Of a stretch of 64,000 bases of DNA, positions 34,481-45,232 are shown one piece after another. The notes below the pieces were generated by a model. The model was given only the letters and a program-made list of their open reading frames with translations. It searched no databases and was not told where the DNA came from. Where the stretch lies: positions 72,336,245 to 72,400,244 of the forward strand of contig OZ018320.1 of NCBI GenBank assembly GCA_963969495.1, written 5' to 3'. Both the position numbers and the translations under genes were made by a program. Within the stretch, counting starts at the first letter, position 1, and each line of letters starts with the position of its first letter. The stretch comes from Ceratothoa steindachneri (Eukaryota; Arthropoda; Malacostraca; Isopoda; Cymothoidae).

Positions 34481-35660
34481 ATGGCTGATGATGAGTCTGT
34501 TAAGAGTTATCCTTTTGAGGAGGAGGTGGTGGTAGTTGACCCTAAGGTCAACCTTGCAGAGAATGCAAGGAACTCATAAAAGAAAAGTAACTATTTATTT
34601 AAAGAAACTAAAGGAGCTTCATGATGGAACTATATTAACCTCTTCCCTTTGTAAGACTCAAATTAAAGATATTGAAAAAGAAATTCCTCGGGTTAAAAGT
34701 TTTGATGAAAAAATTAATGGAGTATTGGAGACAAATCAAATGGGTAGTAATGAGGAAAGATATTATATTGCTGAGTTAGATGATCAAGCAGAATATATAA
34801 GTGCAACTAATATAAGAGTTAGATCAGTATGAAGAATATATAAATAACTCAAGGGGAGCTTCTGGCAACATATCTGCAGAAAAAGTTTTAGATATGTCTA
34901 GAATAAATATGTTTAACGATAAAAGAAAAGGACAAATTTGCCTTTAATACCTTTTTAAATCAATTTAATAATGTTATTGGGTCCAGAAAAAATTTATCTG
35001 ATTCTGCTAATCAAATTTATTTGTATGGGTACTTAAGGGACTATGCCTTGAAGGTAGTAAAATCTAACTATTTCTGATAGTAATTAATTACCTCTTGGCA
35101 ATTCAAATGCTGAAACAAGAATTTCTTGATGCAAATCCTATCAGTGATGAAACTTTCAAGAATATTTTAAATGCAGCACCTAATTTAGAACTTGACCCTG
35201 AATATACATCTGTAAAAATTTATCTTAATGAAATAAAATCTTATTTATATGAATCAAAACACATAAGGTTGATTTATTGGAAGAAGGGACATTTGGACAC
35301 AAATTTGTGAGCCACATAGTATTCAGTAAACTTCCTATAGTTCATCATTTAAACATAAAGAAAATAAAAGTACAATTCAAAATTTTAAATTTGTAAATAC
35401 TAATGTAAATAAATTAATTTGTAAGTTGTGTACAGCTGAAGGCCATACTTTAGGAAAGTGTATTAATTTTTAAAAATTTAATAATAAATTGGCCAGGCTC
35501 AGAGCACTTTCGCTGTACACTAAATGTGCTGGGTCAAGGCATAATGAAAATAATTATTATGGAAAACAAAATTAATTGAGATTTAAGTGTCGGTTATATG
35601 AGAAGAAAGAACAAATAACAACACATTTGTGCCCTTCTTTGAGTGAAGCAAAATCAACTC
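34481..35660 (+). pseudogene. BEL/Pao gag with zinc knuckles
   Basis: An ATG at 34481 starts MADDESVKSYPFEEEVVVVD, after which the frame shifts into a coiled-coil-like stretch (34536-34832) with KKLKELHDG and NGVLETNQMG. Further on are FLNQFNNVIGSRKNLSDSAN and YLRDYALKVV, typical of BEL gag. The frame 35095-35310 has DETFKNILNAAPNLE. The knuckles near 35410-35570 read CKLCTAEGHTLGKC and a damaged second one with SRHNENNYY. Confidence 0.65.
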
Positions 35661-35689
35661 CACTAACGTAAGCTTATGTTTTGCTCAAA

Positions 35690-36925
35690 GAAGTTTTGAT
35701 ACTTCTCACATTCTGCCAACTATGACTATGCATTTAAATAATGGTAATAAGGCTAGGAAAATGAGATGTCTGATTGACACTGGAAGTCAGAGGTCTTATA
35801 TTTCTGAAGCCACAGCTGAAGATCTTTGCCAGTATGTGGAGGAGTTGTATGGGTTCAAATGTGATGTATGCACATATATAGGTTGAGAAAATAAGGGGTT
35901 TAAACAAATGTCCACTGGGATAAGGATCAATAACAAGTTAGCTTTTATACCCTTATTAGTGGATAAATCTTTAAGTTGTGCTCATATAAAAATCTGTAGC
36001 TGCTAAAATAAACATTTCTCAAAGAAAATTCTTTATGAACACTTTGCTATACATATGTACAAATATTTAGGGAAAGTTATAAAAAAATTGATGTCTACGT
36101 TGTGAGCTTTTCAAGGTCAAAGGTCAACTTTTTTGTTGGACCTTGTAGGGAAATATATGCATTAATAAAAGTTGTAGGGAATCTTATTAGCTTTAAAATG
36201 GTAACAGAATGAGTTCTGTAGGTGCAATAGTGTCTGAGATATTTGACTTTGATTTTTTTCACTTTTTTGCAAAATGACCTTTTTGACCCAACTTTGAGGG
36301 GTCATATCTCAGAAATCATTTGACCTAAGAGGTGAGACATAAACCATTGAATTTGTCTCATTAAGGTCTATAAGTACAGTAATTTGCAAGAAAATCTGAG
36401 TTAGTGGCAAAAAAACTGGCCAAATCTTGGTTGAATTGACATGGAATGACCCTATAAACTTTCAGGTACCAGGCAGGAATCAGATAATAAATAAGTTTAA
36501 AAGTAATAACATGGTTTTATTGGATGAGACTTTTTGTGATAACAGAAACCATAAAAATATAACGGTAGATATGTTGTTAGGAATAGATATAATTCAATTT
36601 TTACCTTCAGTTATTTGGACTAAAATCTTGGGTGGATCTTGTTTAGTAGTAAATAATAGAGTAGTTCCTGCCGGTAATGTGTTCAACTTTTTGGACAAGA
36701 CACAAAGTAAATCAGTTATGTCCTCCATAATTAAAGAAAAATATGAAAATTTAAATAATAAAACTAAAACTATGATTAACTTAATAATGGATCCTCTTAA
36801 ATCTTACTTCAATCCTTTGGAACATATATTACAAGACAGTGAGGTAGATAATGGACTTTTACACCTTTTTAGTCTTGAATCCATTGGTATAAAAAAGGAT
36901 GAGGAAAGAGTTAGTTTCCTTTGAT
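35690..36925 (+). pseudogene. BEL/Pao aspartic protease (A17 type), interrupted
   Basis: The active-site block RCLIDTGSQRSYISEAT is at about 35770-35820, with the catalytic DTG kept. After an insertion (about 36003-36425) the protease continues at 36427 with VELTWNDPINFQVPGRNQ, then NITVDMLLGIDIIQFLP and LGGSCLVVNNRVVPAGNVFN. The end (to 36924) is the linker leading to the polymerase, with FSLESIGIKKDEE. Confidence 0.7.
36003..36425. mobile_element. unidentified insertion in the BEL/Pao protease
   Basis: About 420 bp has no homology to the protease and breaks it between the IPLLVDKSLSCAH and WNDPINFQV regions. It contains AGGTCAAAGGTCA at 36114-36126, a perfect direct repeat of AGGTCA spaced by one base, and further TGACC words at about 36270-36300. 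No terminal repeats or target duplication are evident. Confidence 0.45.
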
Positions 36926-37870
36926 AAAGAATAAATTGATAAATTTAGAGAGGGGATCTCATTTAAGGATGGATTTTATAATGTAGAATTGCCCTGGTAT
37001 TCCAATAAAATTGACCTAGTCCCATCAAATCATTTTGTTGCACTTAAGGTTTTAGATAGAACAATAAAGCATCTTAGTAGAAAGGGACTCATAGACAAAT
37101 ATCAAGAAGTTTTTGATAAACAATTTGAAGATGGCATAAATGAGGAAATTAAAATAAATCCTTCTGACTATCATAAACACATTTATATTTCCCATAGACC
37201 AGTTGTAAAATTGGAGGAACAAGTGACTACCAAATCAAGACCAGTTTTCAATTATTCTTTAAAAACTAATAAGGAATTGCCTTCACTTAATGAAGATGCT
37301 TATCCTGGAATAGATTTGATGGGTTCAATATTGAAATTACTTTTTAACTTCAGAAAAAATAAGTTTATAATGTTGAGCAATATTAAACAAAATTTCTTGA
37401 TTAAATTAAAGAATGAAGTTGATAAAAACAGGTTTTGTTTCTTCTGGAAACAGGGAAACAAAATAGTAGCTTATCGCTATAAAAGAATAGTATTTGTTTA
37501 TACTTCATCTCCTTTTATATTAAATTTTGTTATAAAACATCATGCTGAAAGTTTCCTGATAGTAAGTGTAAAGAAATACTATCTAATATTTTTTATGTAG
37601 ACAATTTATTAATAACTGGTAATAACATAAATGAAATGCAAACTTTATATAATCAAGCCTATGATAGGATGAAAGAAGGAAGATTTATTTTAAGATCCTG
37701 GAATTCCAATTCAGCTGATTTGAGAGATCAAATGGCATCTAATAATAGACTTACTAAACATAAATGTGAAGAAGATAAGGTATTGGGATATAGATTTAAC
37801 ATAAATAAGGATTCATTTAGTCTTGCACCTAGTAAAATAGACTCAGAAGCAGACACAAAAAGAAAAGTAT
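36926..37870 (+). pseudogene. BEL/Pao reverse transcriptase
   Basis: The block 36989-37600 includes NHFVALKVLDRTIKHLSRKG, IYISHRPVVKLEEQVTTKSR, PVFNYSLKTNKELPSLNED and YPGIDLMGSILKLL. The first catalytic Asp is lost: the usual DIKQAFL reads NIKQNFL. The second site FYVDNLL (near 37590) is preserved across a frameshift. The connection region 37636-37872 has LGYRFNINKDSFSLAPSKID and ends early, so the thumb and connection parts are deleted. Confidence 0.8.
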
Positions 37871-38640
37871 AAGTAGAGATTTTGAAATCTTATCTGAACT
37901 TAATTTTCCTAGAGAATCACTTAATGAGCTTAACTCATATGGACTTCACATATTTTGGATAGTTCAGTAGATGCCTATGGGTTTGTGGCCTATGCTCTTG
38001 ACCAGAATAATAAAGGTTCTTCTTTCTTCTTCAATCTAAATTAGCTCCATTAAATAAGAGAAATGAACATAGTATTCATACTTTAGAACTAATGGAGTCA
38101 TTTTAGCTTTTAAATGCTTACTTTCAATATTAGAAGCCTACAATAATATGCAATTTCAATTTATAAATATTAGTGTTGATGCACAGGTTGTTTTGAATTG
38201 GTTAATAACTAGAGAAACTAAAGTAAAAGCTAAATTTGTCAGAGTGTACTCTAATTGAGGCACATGGTTTTAAATGCGAAATAGCTAAACAATTTTAACT
38301 ACCTGTCTTTTACCATTATGTAAATACAGATGAGAACCTGGCTGACATGATTACCAAGGGACTATCATATAGCAAATATTTAATTAAATTAACCCTTTGG
38401 CTAGAAGGACCGGAGGGGTTAAATAATAATTTTGTTAAATGGCCTCACTACCCTTTAATGAGTATTTCTCCTGATTATAAACATCGAATAAGTACAGTAT
38501 GTACTATGCAAGTAAATACAGGTATTCTTAATATAAATAAAGATTCTAATTATGAGCAATTATTAAAAATTACTACTCGTTCAAATTTAGTAGTAAATTA
38601 AAGGGTGGTGATCCTAAAAGGAAAGCCCTTGAGTATTGGG
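37871..38640 (+). pseudogene. BEL/Pao RNase H and linker, degraded
   Basis: Fragments in three frames read FPRESLNELNSYGLHIF, DAYGFVAYALDQNNKGSS and LLSILEAYNNMQFQFINIS, followed by DAQVVLNWL. The C-terminal part 38347-38601 has MITKGLSYSKYL and LTLWLEGPEGL, the usual stretch between RNase H and integrase. Confidence 0.65.
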
Positions 38641-38646
38641 TGAAAA

Positions 38647-40125
38647 TTGCTCAGGACTGAATATTTTTCAAATGAAATTGCTTTCTTACAAGATAGGGCC
38701 AACAATAATAAAAATGTTCCTCCTCTGGTAGCAAATTTAAATTTATACTTAGATTCAAATGAGATAATTAGATCTAGGGAAAGAATATCTAAATGTTTGT
38801 ACTTTAATTTTGATGTACACAACCTAATTTTGCTTCCTAAAGAGAATAGTTTTACATCACTATTAATTAAATATTGCCATTTAAAAGTGCAATATTTAAG
38901 AGTAGGCACTACTTTGAACTACCTAAGGGAACTGGAATTTTGGGTTCCCAAGGATAGATCAGCAGTGAAGACTGAATTGAGTAACTGTGTAATATGTAAG
39001 AAATATAATGCCTTAGCATATAAATACCCAAAGTTTACAGATATGCCTAAATACCATATCAATTTGGTTAAGCCTTTTCAGAAAAGCATGTGGGAATAGA
39101 TTATAATGGCCATTTTGGGGTTAAAGATGAGTTGAGTGTTAAGACCACAAAAATGTCTAAACTAGTGTTTACCTGCCTAAATGTACGTGCTATACACTTT
39201 GAATTGTTACCCGACATATCTTCCCAAAATTTTATTCTAGCTTTTCAAAGCTTTAGTAATATGTACACAATACCGCAATACTTTATATAGTGACAATGCA
39301 AAGTCATTTTAAAAGGGTGGAAGCATTCTTGAAAATTCATGGCAGTCAGAAGAATTCCAGTCCAAAATTAGTAAATGCAACATCAAGCATGTTAAAATTC
39401 CTCTATAATCAGCTTGGATAGGATCTGCGTGGGAAAGACTAATTAGAGTTTTAAAGAATTGTCTTTATAAAGTTATTGGAAGATCTAAATTAACTTACTT
39501 TGAATTATTAACTACTCTTTCAAATATTCAACTCAATAAATTCCAAGCGTTTAACTTATAGATCCAGTTCAGAAAACTTGACGCTCATAACACCTAATTC
39601 TTTCATTAAATTATATGGTAATTCATCCCTCATTTTGAGAGATGATTGTAATGGGTGGTTAGAAGATACTAGTCAACCTTCATTAGGAAAAAACTGTAGA
39701 ATTGCAAGAGGAAATAATTGAAAATTTTTAAAAATTGAGGTATGAAAATTATCTTTAGAATCTTTGTGAACATAGTAGAAATTTATATCAAAATAAGTGG
39801 GAAAAGAGAATTAAAGTTGGGGACATTGTCTTAATAAAAGCACTTAATAAGCCCAGTTTTAGAACTGGTTATAGGTTTTGATGGTAGCATAAGGTCTATA
39901 GAATATCATTCAATTTTTAATCTTTATCCTATGGAACTATCAGTGACTCATACTATGAGTGAAAGGGACACTAAATCTAATTCAATAGAAATAGATATAG
40001 AAACAGGCAGTACAAATAAAGCTGAATCTATTCCTATTTAACAAAGTGAGAGGTCTGTGAGGCTTAAGAGAAAGGCTTCTGAGAGGTTTGAAAGAATGCT
40101 AAGGGAAAATATAGATGATTTATAA
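38647..40125 (+). pseudogene. BEL/Pao integrase, broken
   Basis: The zinc-binding domain (38860-39020) has KYCHLKVQYLRVGTTLNYLR, ELEFWVP and CVICKKYNA, in which the first His and both Cys are visible. The core follows with GIDYNGHFGVKD (first Asp), TCLNVRAIHFELLPD and SDNAKSF (second Asp), then SAWERLIRVLKN (Glu). The C-terminal domain has VGDIVLIKALNKPSFRTG and a final Arg/Ser-rich segment ending RMLRENIDDL with a stop near 40125. Frameshifts at about 39095 and 39290 and a stop near 39560 break the frame. Confidence 0.75.
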
Positions 40126-40196
40126 ATATTTGCTCTTCAGTTTATAATATTATTTACTATATTTATTAATAGTTGATTAGGTTTTTAAATAAGTTT

Positions 40197-40489
40197 AAAT
40201 GCTACACTCTTGATTAACTTAAAATTAGGGTGAGGATGCTTAGGATTAAAATGTTACATTCTTGATTAACTTAAAATCAGGGTGAGGATGCTCTACAATT
40301 ACTTTAAAATGCTATACTCTTGAAACTTTTTTCAGAGTGAGGAAGTTATAATTTAATGCTTTATTCTTAATAACCTTAATTAAGGATAAGGTTATATGTA
40401 AATATAATTCTTTGAAAATAATAAAAGTAAAAAAATATATACAAATAAATATTTTTTAAAAAGCTACACCTTTTGTAAGGTGAGGATGG
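40197..40489 (+). repeat. four imperfect repeats with GGTGAGGATG, 3' end of the BEL/Pao element
   Basis: Units start near 40197, 40248, 40307 and 40461. Each has GCTACACTCTT-like sequence, an AT-rich loop and AGGGTGAGGATG-like sequence. The two parts are partly complementary, so each can fold back. The G/A-rich part resembles the polypurine tract that precedes a BEL-type 3' LTR. Confidence 0.6.
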
Positions 40490-40785
40490 TACTATGTATT
40501 AATAATTTTGTAGCATTTGGTAAATTAACCAAATTACAGCCACGGCAAAATGACTTGAGACCTACAACATTTTTTTAGCGTATTAATGTGTATTGTCTTT
40601 TGCATGATGCAACACAGTATGTATAAATATTTTTTCTAGAAGTATCTGGCATCTTCAGAAATGGTCTGTGCTGCATGTGCTGTGCTGCCAATGACACTCA
40701 GTGATACGCTAGACGTGAGTGGGGAGTGTTGTGTCTCTTCCATACTGCATCAATAATCTGCAGCTTTTTGTTATAAGAACATAAG
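40490..40785. other. possible 5' part of the Tc1 element
   Basis: GGCAAAATGACTTGAGACC near 40545 resembles a Tc1-type terminal repeat, and the Tc1 transposase start lies beyond the CR1-like fragment that follows. No matching right end is found. Confidence 0.3.
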
Positions 40786-41222
40786 AAAAGAAGGAGACTG
40801 CAAAAGACCATTCATGGCCTACACTTGGCAGCTCCTGCTCCAGTCAACACACAAAAGATTTCTTACCAGAGAAAAGTCATCAACATTGTCACCCTTTACA
40901 GGAGTTCGTCAGATCTAATCTACAATATACATAAGAAAAGAACATAAGAAAAGAAGGAGACTGCAAAAGACCATTCATGGCCTACACTTGGCATCCAGAG
41001 GATTATGTCCATTCATGCAACCGCAAAATAATCTCCCCACTCCTTAGAAAAATATATACATATGTACATAAAAAAATCAGTCCCATCTAGCAGCTTCATT
41101 CATATATTTATCTAATCTATTCTTAAAACTACCCAGAGAGGAGGCTTCTATCACATGTTTAGTGAGCCTATTCCATTCATCTACCACACGATTTGTAAAC
41201 CAATTCCTCCTGCTCGGTATTT
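40786..41222 (-). mobile_element. CR1/L2-like retrotransposon 3' end
   Basis: This is the reverse complement of about 43880-44245, with 80 to 90 percent identity by eye. It covers the last residues of ORF2 (GGIGLQIVW) and the 3' untranslated region ending CTTCTTTTCTTATGTTCTTAT. The terminal 60 to 70 bp occur twice, at 40786-40850 and 40930-40995, and the second copy lacks the piece that normally lies between. It appears to have inserted in the 5' region of the Tc1 element. Confidence 0.75.
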
Positions 41223-41901
41223 TCCTACAGTTGTTTTGAAATGCCTGGAAAGTCCTGTACTGCTAAGGAGAAGGCCCGTATTCTTGCATGGAGACAAGAA
41301 AATGTCCCAATTAAGATGATATGTGAACATACAGGAAGAGCAAAAGCAACCATATTGAGGCTGCTGGCAGCAGCCCGGGGACTCCCACTCAACGCCATTC
41401 CGGAGCACAAATTCGGCGGTGGAAGGTGAAGGAAGACTTCTGTTGCTACAGATGTCCTCATGAAGAGAGAATTGGAGAAGGACCCTCGACTGACAGCGCC
41501 CGAACTGAAGGAATTGCATCTGGGACTGCTACAAAACGTCGCTGTTCGAGCCATTCAGCATAGGCTGCAGAAGGACTTGGGGCTTCCATGCCGTAAAGCC
41601 GCCACGAAACCACTTATAAATGACGGCATGAAGAAGCAATGTCTTGCATTCGCAAAGAAATATGTACATTGGATATCGGCACAGTGGTGGAAGGTGATGT
41701 TTTCCAACGAAAGCAATTTCCAGGTGTTTTGGACAAGGTCTATCACGGTTCGACCCAAGATACACTGTTCCGACAGTTAAACACCCTGATTCATGATGGT
41801 TTGGGGGTTTTCTGGTGAGAAGGGAAGAGCAAGCCTTTACTTCCTTCCAAAGAACAAAAAGAAGAACGCTGATCAGTATATTGGCATTCTGAATGACCAT
41901 A

Positions 41902-42834
41902 CAAGGGGCGGTCAATAAGTTTTGCAATTCGGATATAAGGAAACGAGATATGAGGAGAAGTGTTCTATTATTTTTCAATATAACTACCCTCGACTTCAAT
42001 GCACTTGCGCCACTTGTCCCTGAGGCTTTGAATTCCCGACAACCAGAAATCTCCCGACTGCTGTTCAATCCACTCCTGGACAGTGAGCTGGACATCTTTA
42101 TCGTCCCAAAACCAGTGTTCATGCAGTGCAGCCTTGAGCTGGCAGAATAAAAAGTAGTCACTAGGGGCCAGATCTGGACTATAGGGGGGATAGTTGAGCT
42201 CCTCGAATCCGCACTCGCACAGGGAAGCTTGTGCAACTCTGGCCTTGTGGACTTTGACGATGTTAAAGTTGATCATGGGGCGTGAGGTTCTGAGGGACCC
42301 AACGGGCAGAGACCTTGGTCATGGCCAAATTGTTGTGGATCATGTTGATAACACTTCCATGTGATATCCCATTTTCTCGCTCGATTTCTTCGAATTTCGC
42401 CCATCGATTTTCGAGGATCATCCTCTGCACACGGGCAACATGGTCCTCGTTGGTCATGTCTGATGGGCATCCTGGACGAGAGTCATCTTTAAGGGACTCA
42501 CAACCATGGCGGAACTCCCTATTCCAGCAAGTGATTGTTGCATAGGAAGGGGCAGTGTCAGTATACACTGCAACCATGCGTTCATGGATCTCTTTTGCAT
42601 TATTGCCTTCCTTGGTCAAAAATTTGATCACTGCGCGGTGCTCAACCTTCCCCATTGTTGAAAAATTTGTGACTGATGATCTGCGATCAGCTACTGCTTC
42701 TTAAATAGACAAGGCAGGAGCATGCGGCTGCAGGTCCTGACTTGTCATAACTTGTCCTAACACCCCCATAAACAGCCATCCCCCCTTCCTCTGTTTTGCC
42801 CTACGAATTCGCAAAACTTATTGACCGCCCCTCG
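41902..42834 (-). mobile_element. mariner element, internally deleted
   Basis: The left end CAAGGGGCGGTCAATAAG and the right end CTTATTGACCGCCCCTCG form inverted repeats of about 28 bp. TA lies on each side (41900-41901 and 42835-42836). Removing the element and one TA joins the Tc1 frame exactly (GILNDH and MLEMF). At 933 bp it is shorter than a typical 1.3-kb mariner. Confidence 0.9.
41968..42655 (-). pseudogene. mariner transposase lacking its catalytic centre
   Basis: The N-terminal part (42263-42655) has the paired-like DNA-binding region: EHRAVIKFLTKEGNNAKEIH, then SYATITCWNREFRHG and DDSRPGCPSDM. The C-terminal part (41968-42276) has ELNYPPYSPDLAPSDYFLF and SLRDKWRKCIEVEG, with the third Asp in SPDLAPSDYF. 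The stretch between, which holds the first two catalytic Asp residues, is missing and the ends are joined near 42270. It keeps DNA binding in principle but cannot cut. Confidence 0.85.
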
Positions 42835-42935
42835 TATGTTGGAAATGTTCACCATTCACGAGTGTGAAATCTTTATGCATAATAGTACTCCCTGCCATAG
42901 GGTAGTTTATTTCAAATACTTAAATAAATTTAAGT

Positions 42936-43214
42936 TTCATTAACACTATTTAGTAAAATAACTAGTAGCATTAATGCTAAATAATTAATAAAATATAAAA
43001 TAATAATTTTCCAAAATAAATAATCACTTCTTATAATGTAATGAAAAGTGGCTAGAACAGCTCTATTCGAGTCTGCGTGATAGATTACGACATCAAAGAC
43101 AGACTGCAGGAAATATTTTTCATTAAGTTCTGAGCTAGCATCAGCGCAAGACAAATATTACTTAGTAAATATAAAGTAAAATTTTGGGAGTAAACCAAGA
43201 CTTCCCAGCTCAGC
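42936..43214. other. AT-rich spacer
   Basis: Nothing recognisable lies between the end of the Tc1 transposase and the CR1/L2-like frame. Confidence 0.5.
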
Positions 43215-44245
43215 TGCAACTGATTCTGATGCTGTTGTAATGCAGGAGAAATTGACCATTCTGTCCAATTGAGCCGAGAAATGGCAAATGAAGTTTAACA
43301 TAGACAAATGTAGTGTACTTAGTATAGGTAGAAATAATCCATTGAATAGTTATAAATTAAATGGGAGGAATTTTAGGGAGGACCGATTGTGAGAGGGACT
43401 TGTGTATTTTGGTAAGTTCAGACCTTCGTCCTAGAAAGCAATGCCTAAATGCTAAGAATAAAGCTAATAGGATATTGGGATTCATTAGGAGGAGTGTAAG
43501 CAATAAGAGTGCTGAAGTCATTCTAAAACTGTATCTGGCGCTAGTTAGGCCTCATCTAGACTATGCAGTACAATTTTGGTCACCATATTATAGGAAGGAT
43601 ATTGATTTGCTTGAGTTTGTGCAGAGAAGGATGACAAAGATGATTGGTGGGCTAAGGAACTTACCTTATGGTGAAAGGCTCAGAAAACTAAATCTACATA
43701 CATTGGAAAGGAGAAGAGTCAGAGGGGAATTGATTGAAGTCTTCAAATGGGTAAAAGGATATAATAAAGAGGATCTGGGTAAGGTTCTTATACTTAGTGA
43801 ACATGACAGGAGACGTAGCAATGGGTTTAAGCTTGATAAGTATAGGTTTAGGAAGGAGATTGGGAGGAATTGGTTTACAAATTGTGGTAGATGAATGGAA
43901 TAGGCTCACTAGACATGTGATAGAAGCCTCCTCTCTGGGTAGTTTTAAGAATAGATTAGATAAATATATGGATGAAGCTGCTAGATGGGACTGACTTTTT
44001 TTTATGTACATATGTATATATTTTTCTAAGGAGTGGGGAGATTATATTTTGCAGTTGCATGAATGGACATAATCCTCTGGATGCATTTTATATATATTGT
44101 AGATTAGATCTGACGAACTCCTGTAAAGGGTGACAATGTTGATGACTTTTCTCTGGTAAGAAATCTTTTGTGTGTTGACTGGAACAGGAGCTGCCAAGTG
44201 TAGGCCCTGAATGGTCTTTTGCAGTCTCCTTCTTTTCTTATGTTT
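43215..44245 (+). pseudogene. CR1/L2-like retrotransposon: C-terminal part of ORF2 and 3' end
   Basis: The frame reads AEKWQMKFNIDKC, then SNKSAEVILKLYLALVRPHL, DYAVQFWSPYYRKDIDLLEF, VQRRMTKMIGGLRNLPYGER and LGKVLILSEHDRRRSNGF. After a frameshift near 43880 it ends VVDEWNRLTRHVIEASSLGS and FKNRLDKYMDEAARWD. This is the post-catalytic part of the reverse transcriptase; the FADD motif lies upstream and is not included. The 3' untranslated region (44000-44245) ends CTTCTTTTCTTATGTT and matches 40786-41222 in reverse. Confidence 0.8.
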
Positions 44246-44990
44246 TTATATAAATTAAGAATAGCAAGGGACTCAAAACAGATCCTTGCGGAACTCCACT
44301 GCTAACACACCCCCACTCAGATTTAACTCTATCTATACTAACTCTTTGCTGTCTGTCACCAAGCCATGACTGAATCCACCTAAATATACTGCCATCGATC
44401 CTGTGAGTTTTAACTTTGCTCAGAAGCCGTAAGTGGGGCACTCGATCAAAAGCCTTACTAAAGTCCAAGTATAAAATATCATAGTTTTCATCATTATCTG
44501 CTGCTTCATACACCTTACTATAAAAAGACAGCAAATTAGTCAGACAGGATTTACCCTTACTAAAGCCATGCTGTGATTCTTTTATTAACTTATGCTTATC
44601 CAAGTGATCTCTAATATTCCTTGCTCTAATAGATTCCATCATTTTCCCTACCACTGATGTCAAACTTACTGGTTTGTAATTAGACATATTTGTTTTATCC
44701 CCTTTCTTAAATATAGGTATCACATTGGCTTTCTTCCATGCCACTGGCACAATGCCACTCTCCAATGATTTTCTAAAGATGCATGCTAGGGGCTCACTTA
44801 ACACATCCTTACATTCTTTCAAAATTCTAGGAAAGACCTCATCAGGACCGGGTTTACACAATTTCGTAACACTTTCTAATATATTTAAATTTCCAGATTG
44901 CTTTATTTCTCTACTTAGTTTATTTTCATATTCTGTGATTGTCTCTTTGGCTAGATGTTTAACTTGATATTTCTGAATATAATATCTTTT
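44246..44990 (-). pseudogene. CR1/L2-like reverse transcriptase, N-terminal part (opposite strand)
   Basis: The frame contains CKPGPDEVFPRILKECKDVL, CIFRKSLESGIVPVAWKKAN, VIPIFKKGDK, NYKPVSLTSVVGKMMESI, ESQHGFSKGKSCLTNLLSFY and LYLDFSKAFDRVPH. It ends with SGVPQGSVLSPLLFLIYI. This includes the first catalytic Asp (LDFSKAFD). It stops where the second motif, FADD, should begin, exactly at the end of the plus-strand fragment. The two are complementary halves in opposite orientation, but in an order that does not fit twin priming, so they are probably separate insertions. Confidence 0.8.
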
Positions 44991-45232
44991 ATTTATTTTT
45001 TAAATTCTATAGGATCTTTATTAATTTTTTTTCTTTATTTAATTATCTTCAAATTTTGACAAGACTGTGGCCCACACACTCCACAATCAAATGTTCTATA
45101 GATTCTCTCTGCCCCAATAGGCACCACTCGCATCTGTCCTCTCCTCCATTCCATCTATATGTTCGCCCCTTCACCTCCAAGGATCCAGTCTGTTCTTTGA
45201 ATAGTAGCTAGCTTGCAAAACTCCCATCATAC

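Larger units (their letters stand above)
34481..40500 (+). mobile_element. BEL/Pao LTR retrotransposon, decayed
   Basis: The plus strand carries gag, CCHC knuckles, aspartic protease, reverse transcriptase, RNase H and integrase in the BEL/Pao order. The polymerase closely resembles this group (HYIPHRPVVK-type, SLKTN, YPGIDLMGS, FYVDNLL). Frames are broken in many places and a segment between the polymerase and RNase H appears deleted. No matching LTR pair is found. The 3' edge may be the GTGAGGATG-rich region at 40197-40489. Confidence 0.8.
41241..42925 (+). pseudogene. Tc1-like transposase
   Basis: MPGKSCTAKEKARILAWRQE begins a helix-turn-helix (ICEHTGRAKATILRLL). The second part (41460-41780) has LEKDPRLTAPELKEL and WWKVMFSNESNFQVF. 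The usual catalytic DES reads NES here. After a frameshift the frame runs through SLYFLPKNKKKNADQYIGI and LNDH to the mariner insertion, and resumes at 42835 with MLEMFTIHECEIFMH and NSTPCHR, where the second Asp has become Asn. The third catalytic residue and the C-terminus are absent. Confidence 0.8.
41223..42935 (+). mobile_element. Tc1-like transposon, truncated and interrupted
   Basis: The transposase begins at 41241 on the plus strand. It is interrupted at 41902-42834 by a mariner and stops at about 42925, where homology ends. Right terminal repeats are not found. Confidence 0.75.

Noticed and set aside
43215..44990. Twin priming as the origin of the inverted CR1/L2-like halves.
   Set aside because: Twin priming inverts the 5' part upstream of the 3' part. 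Here the other half lies beyond the 3' end.
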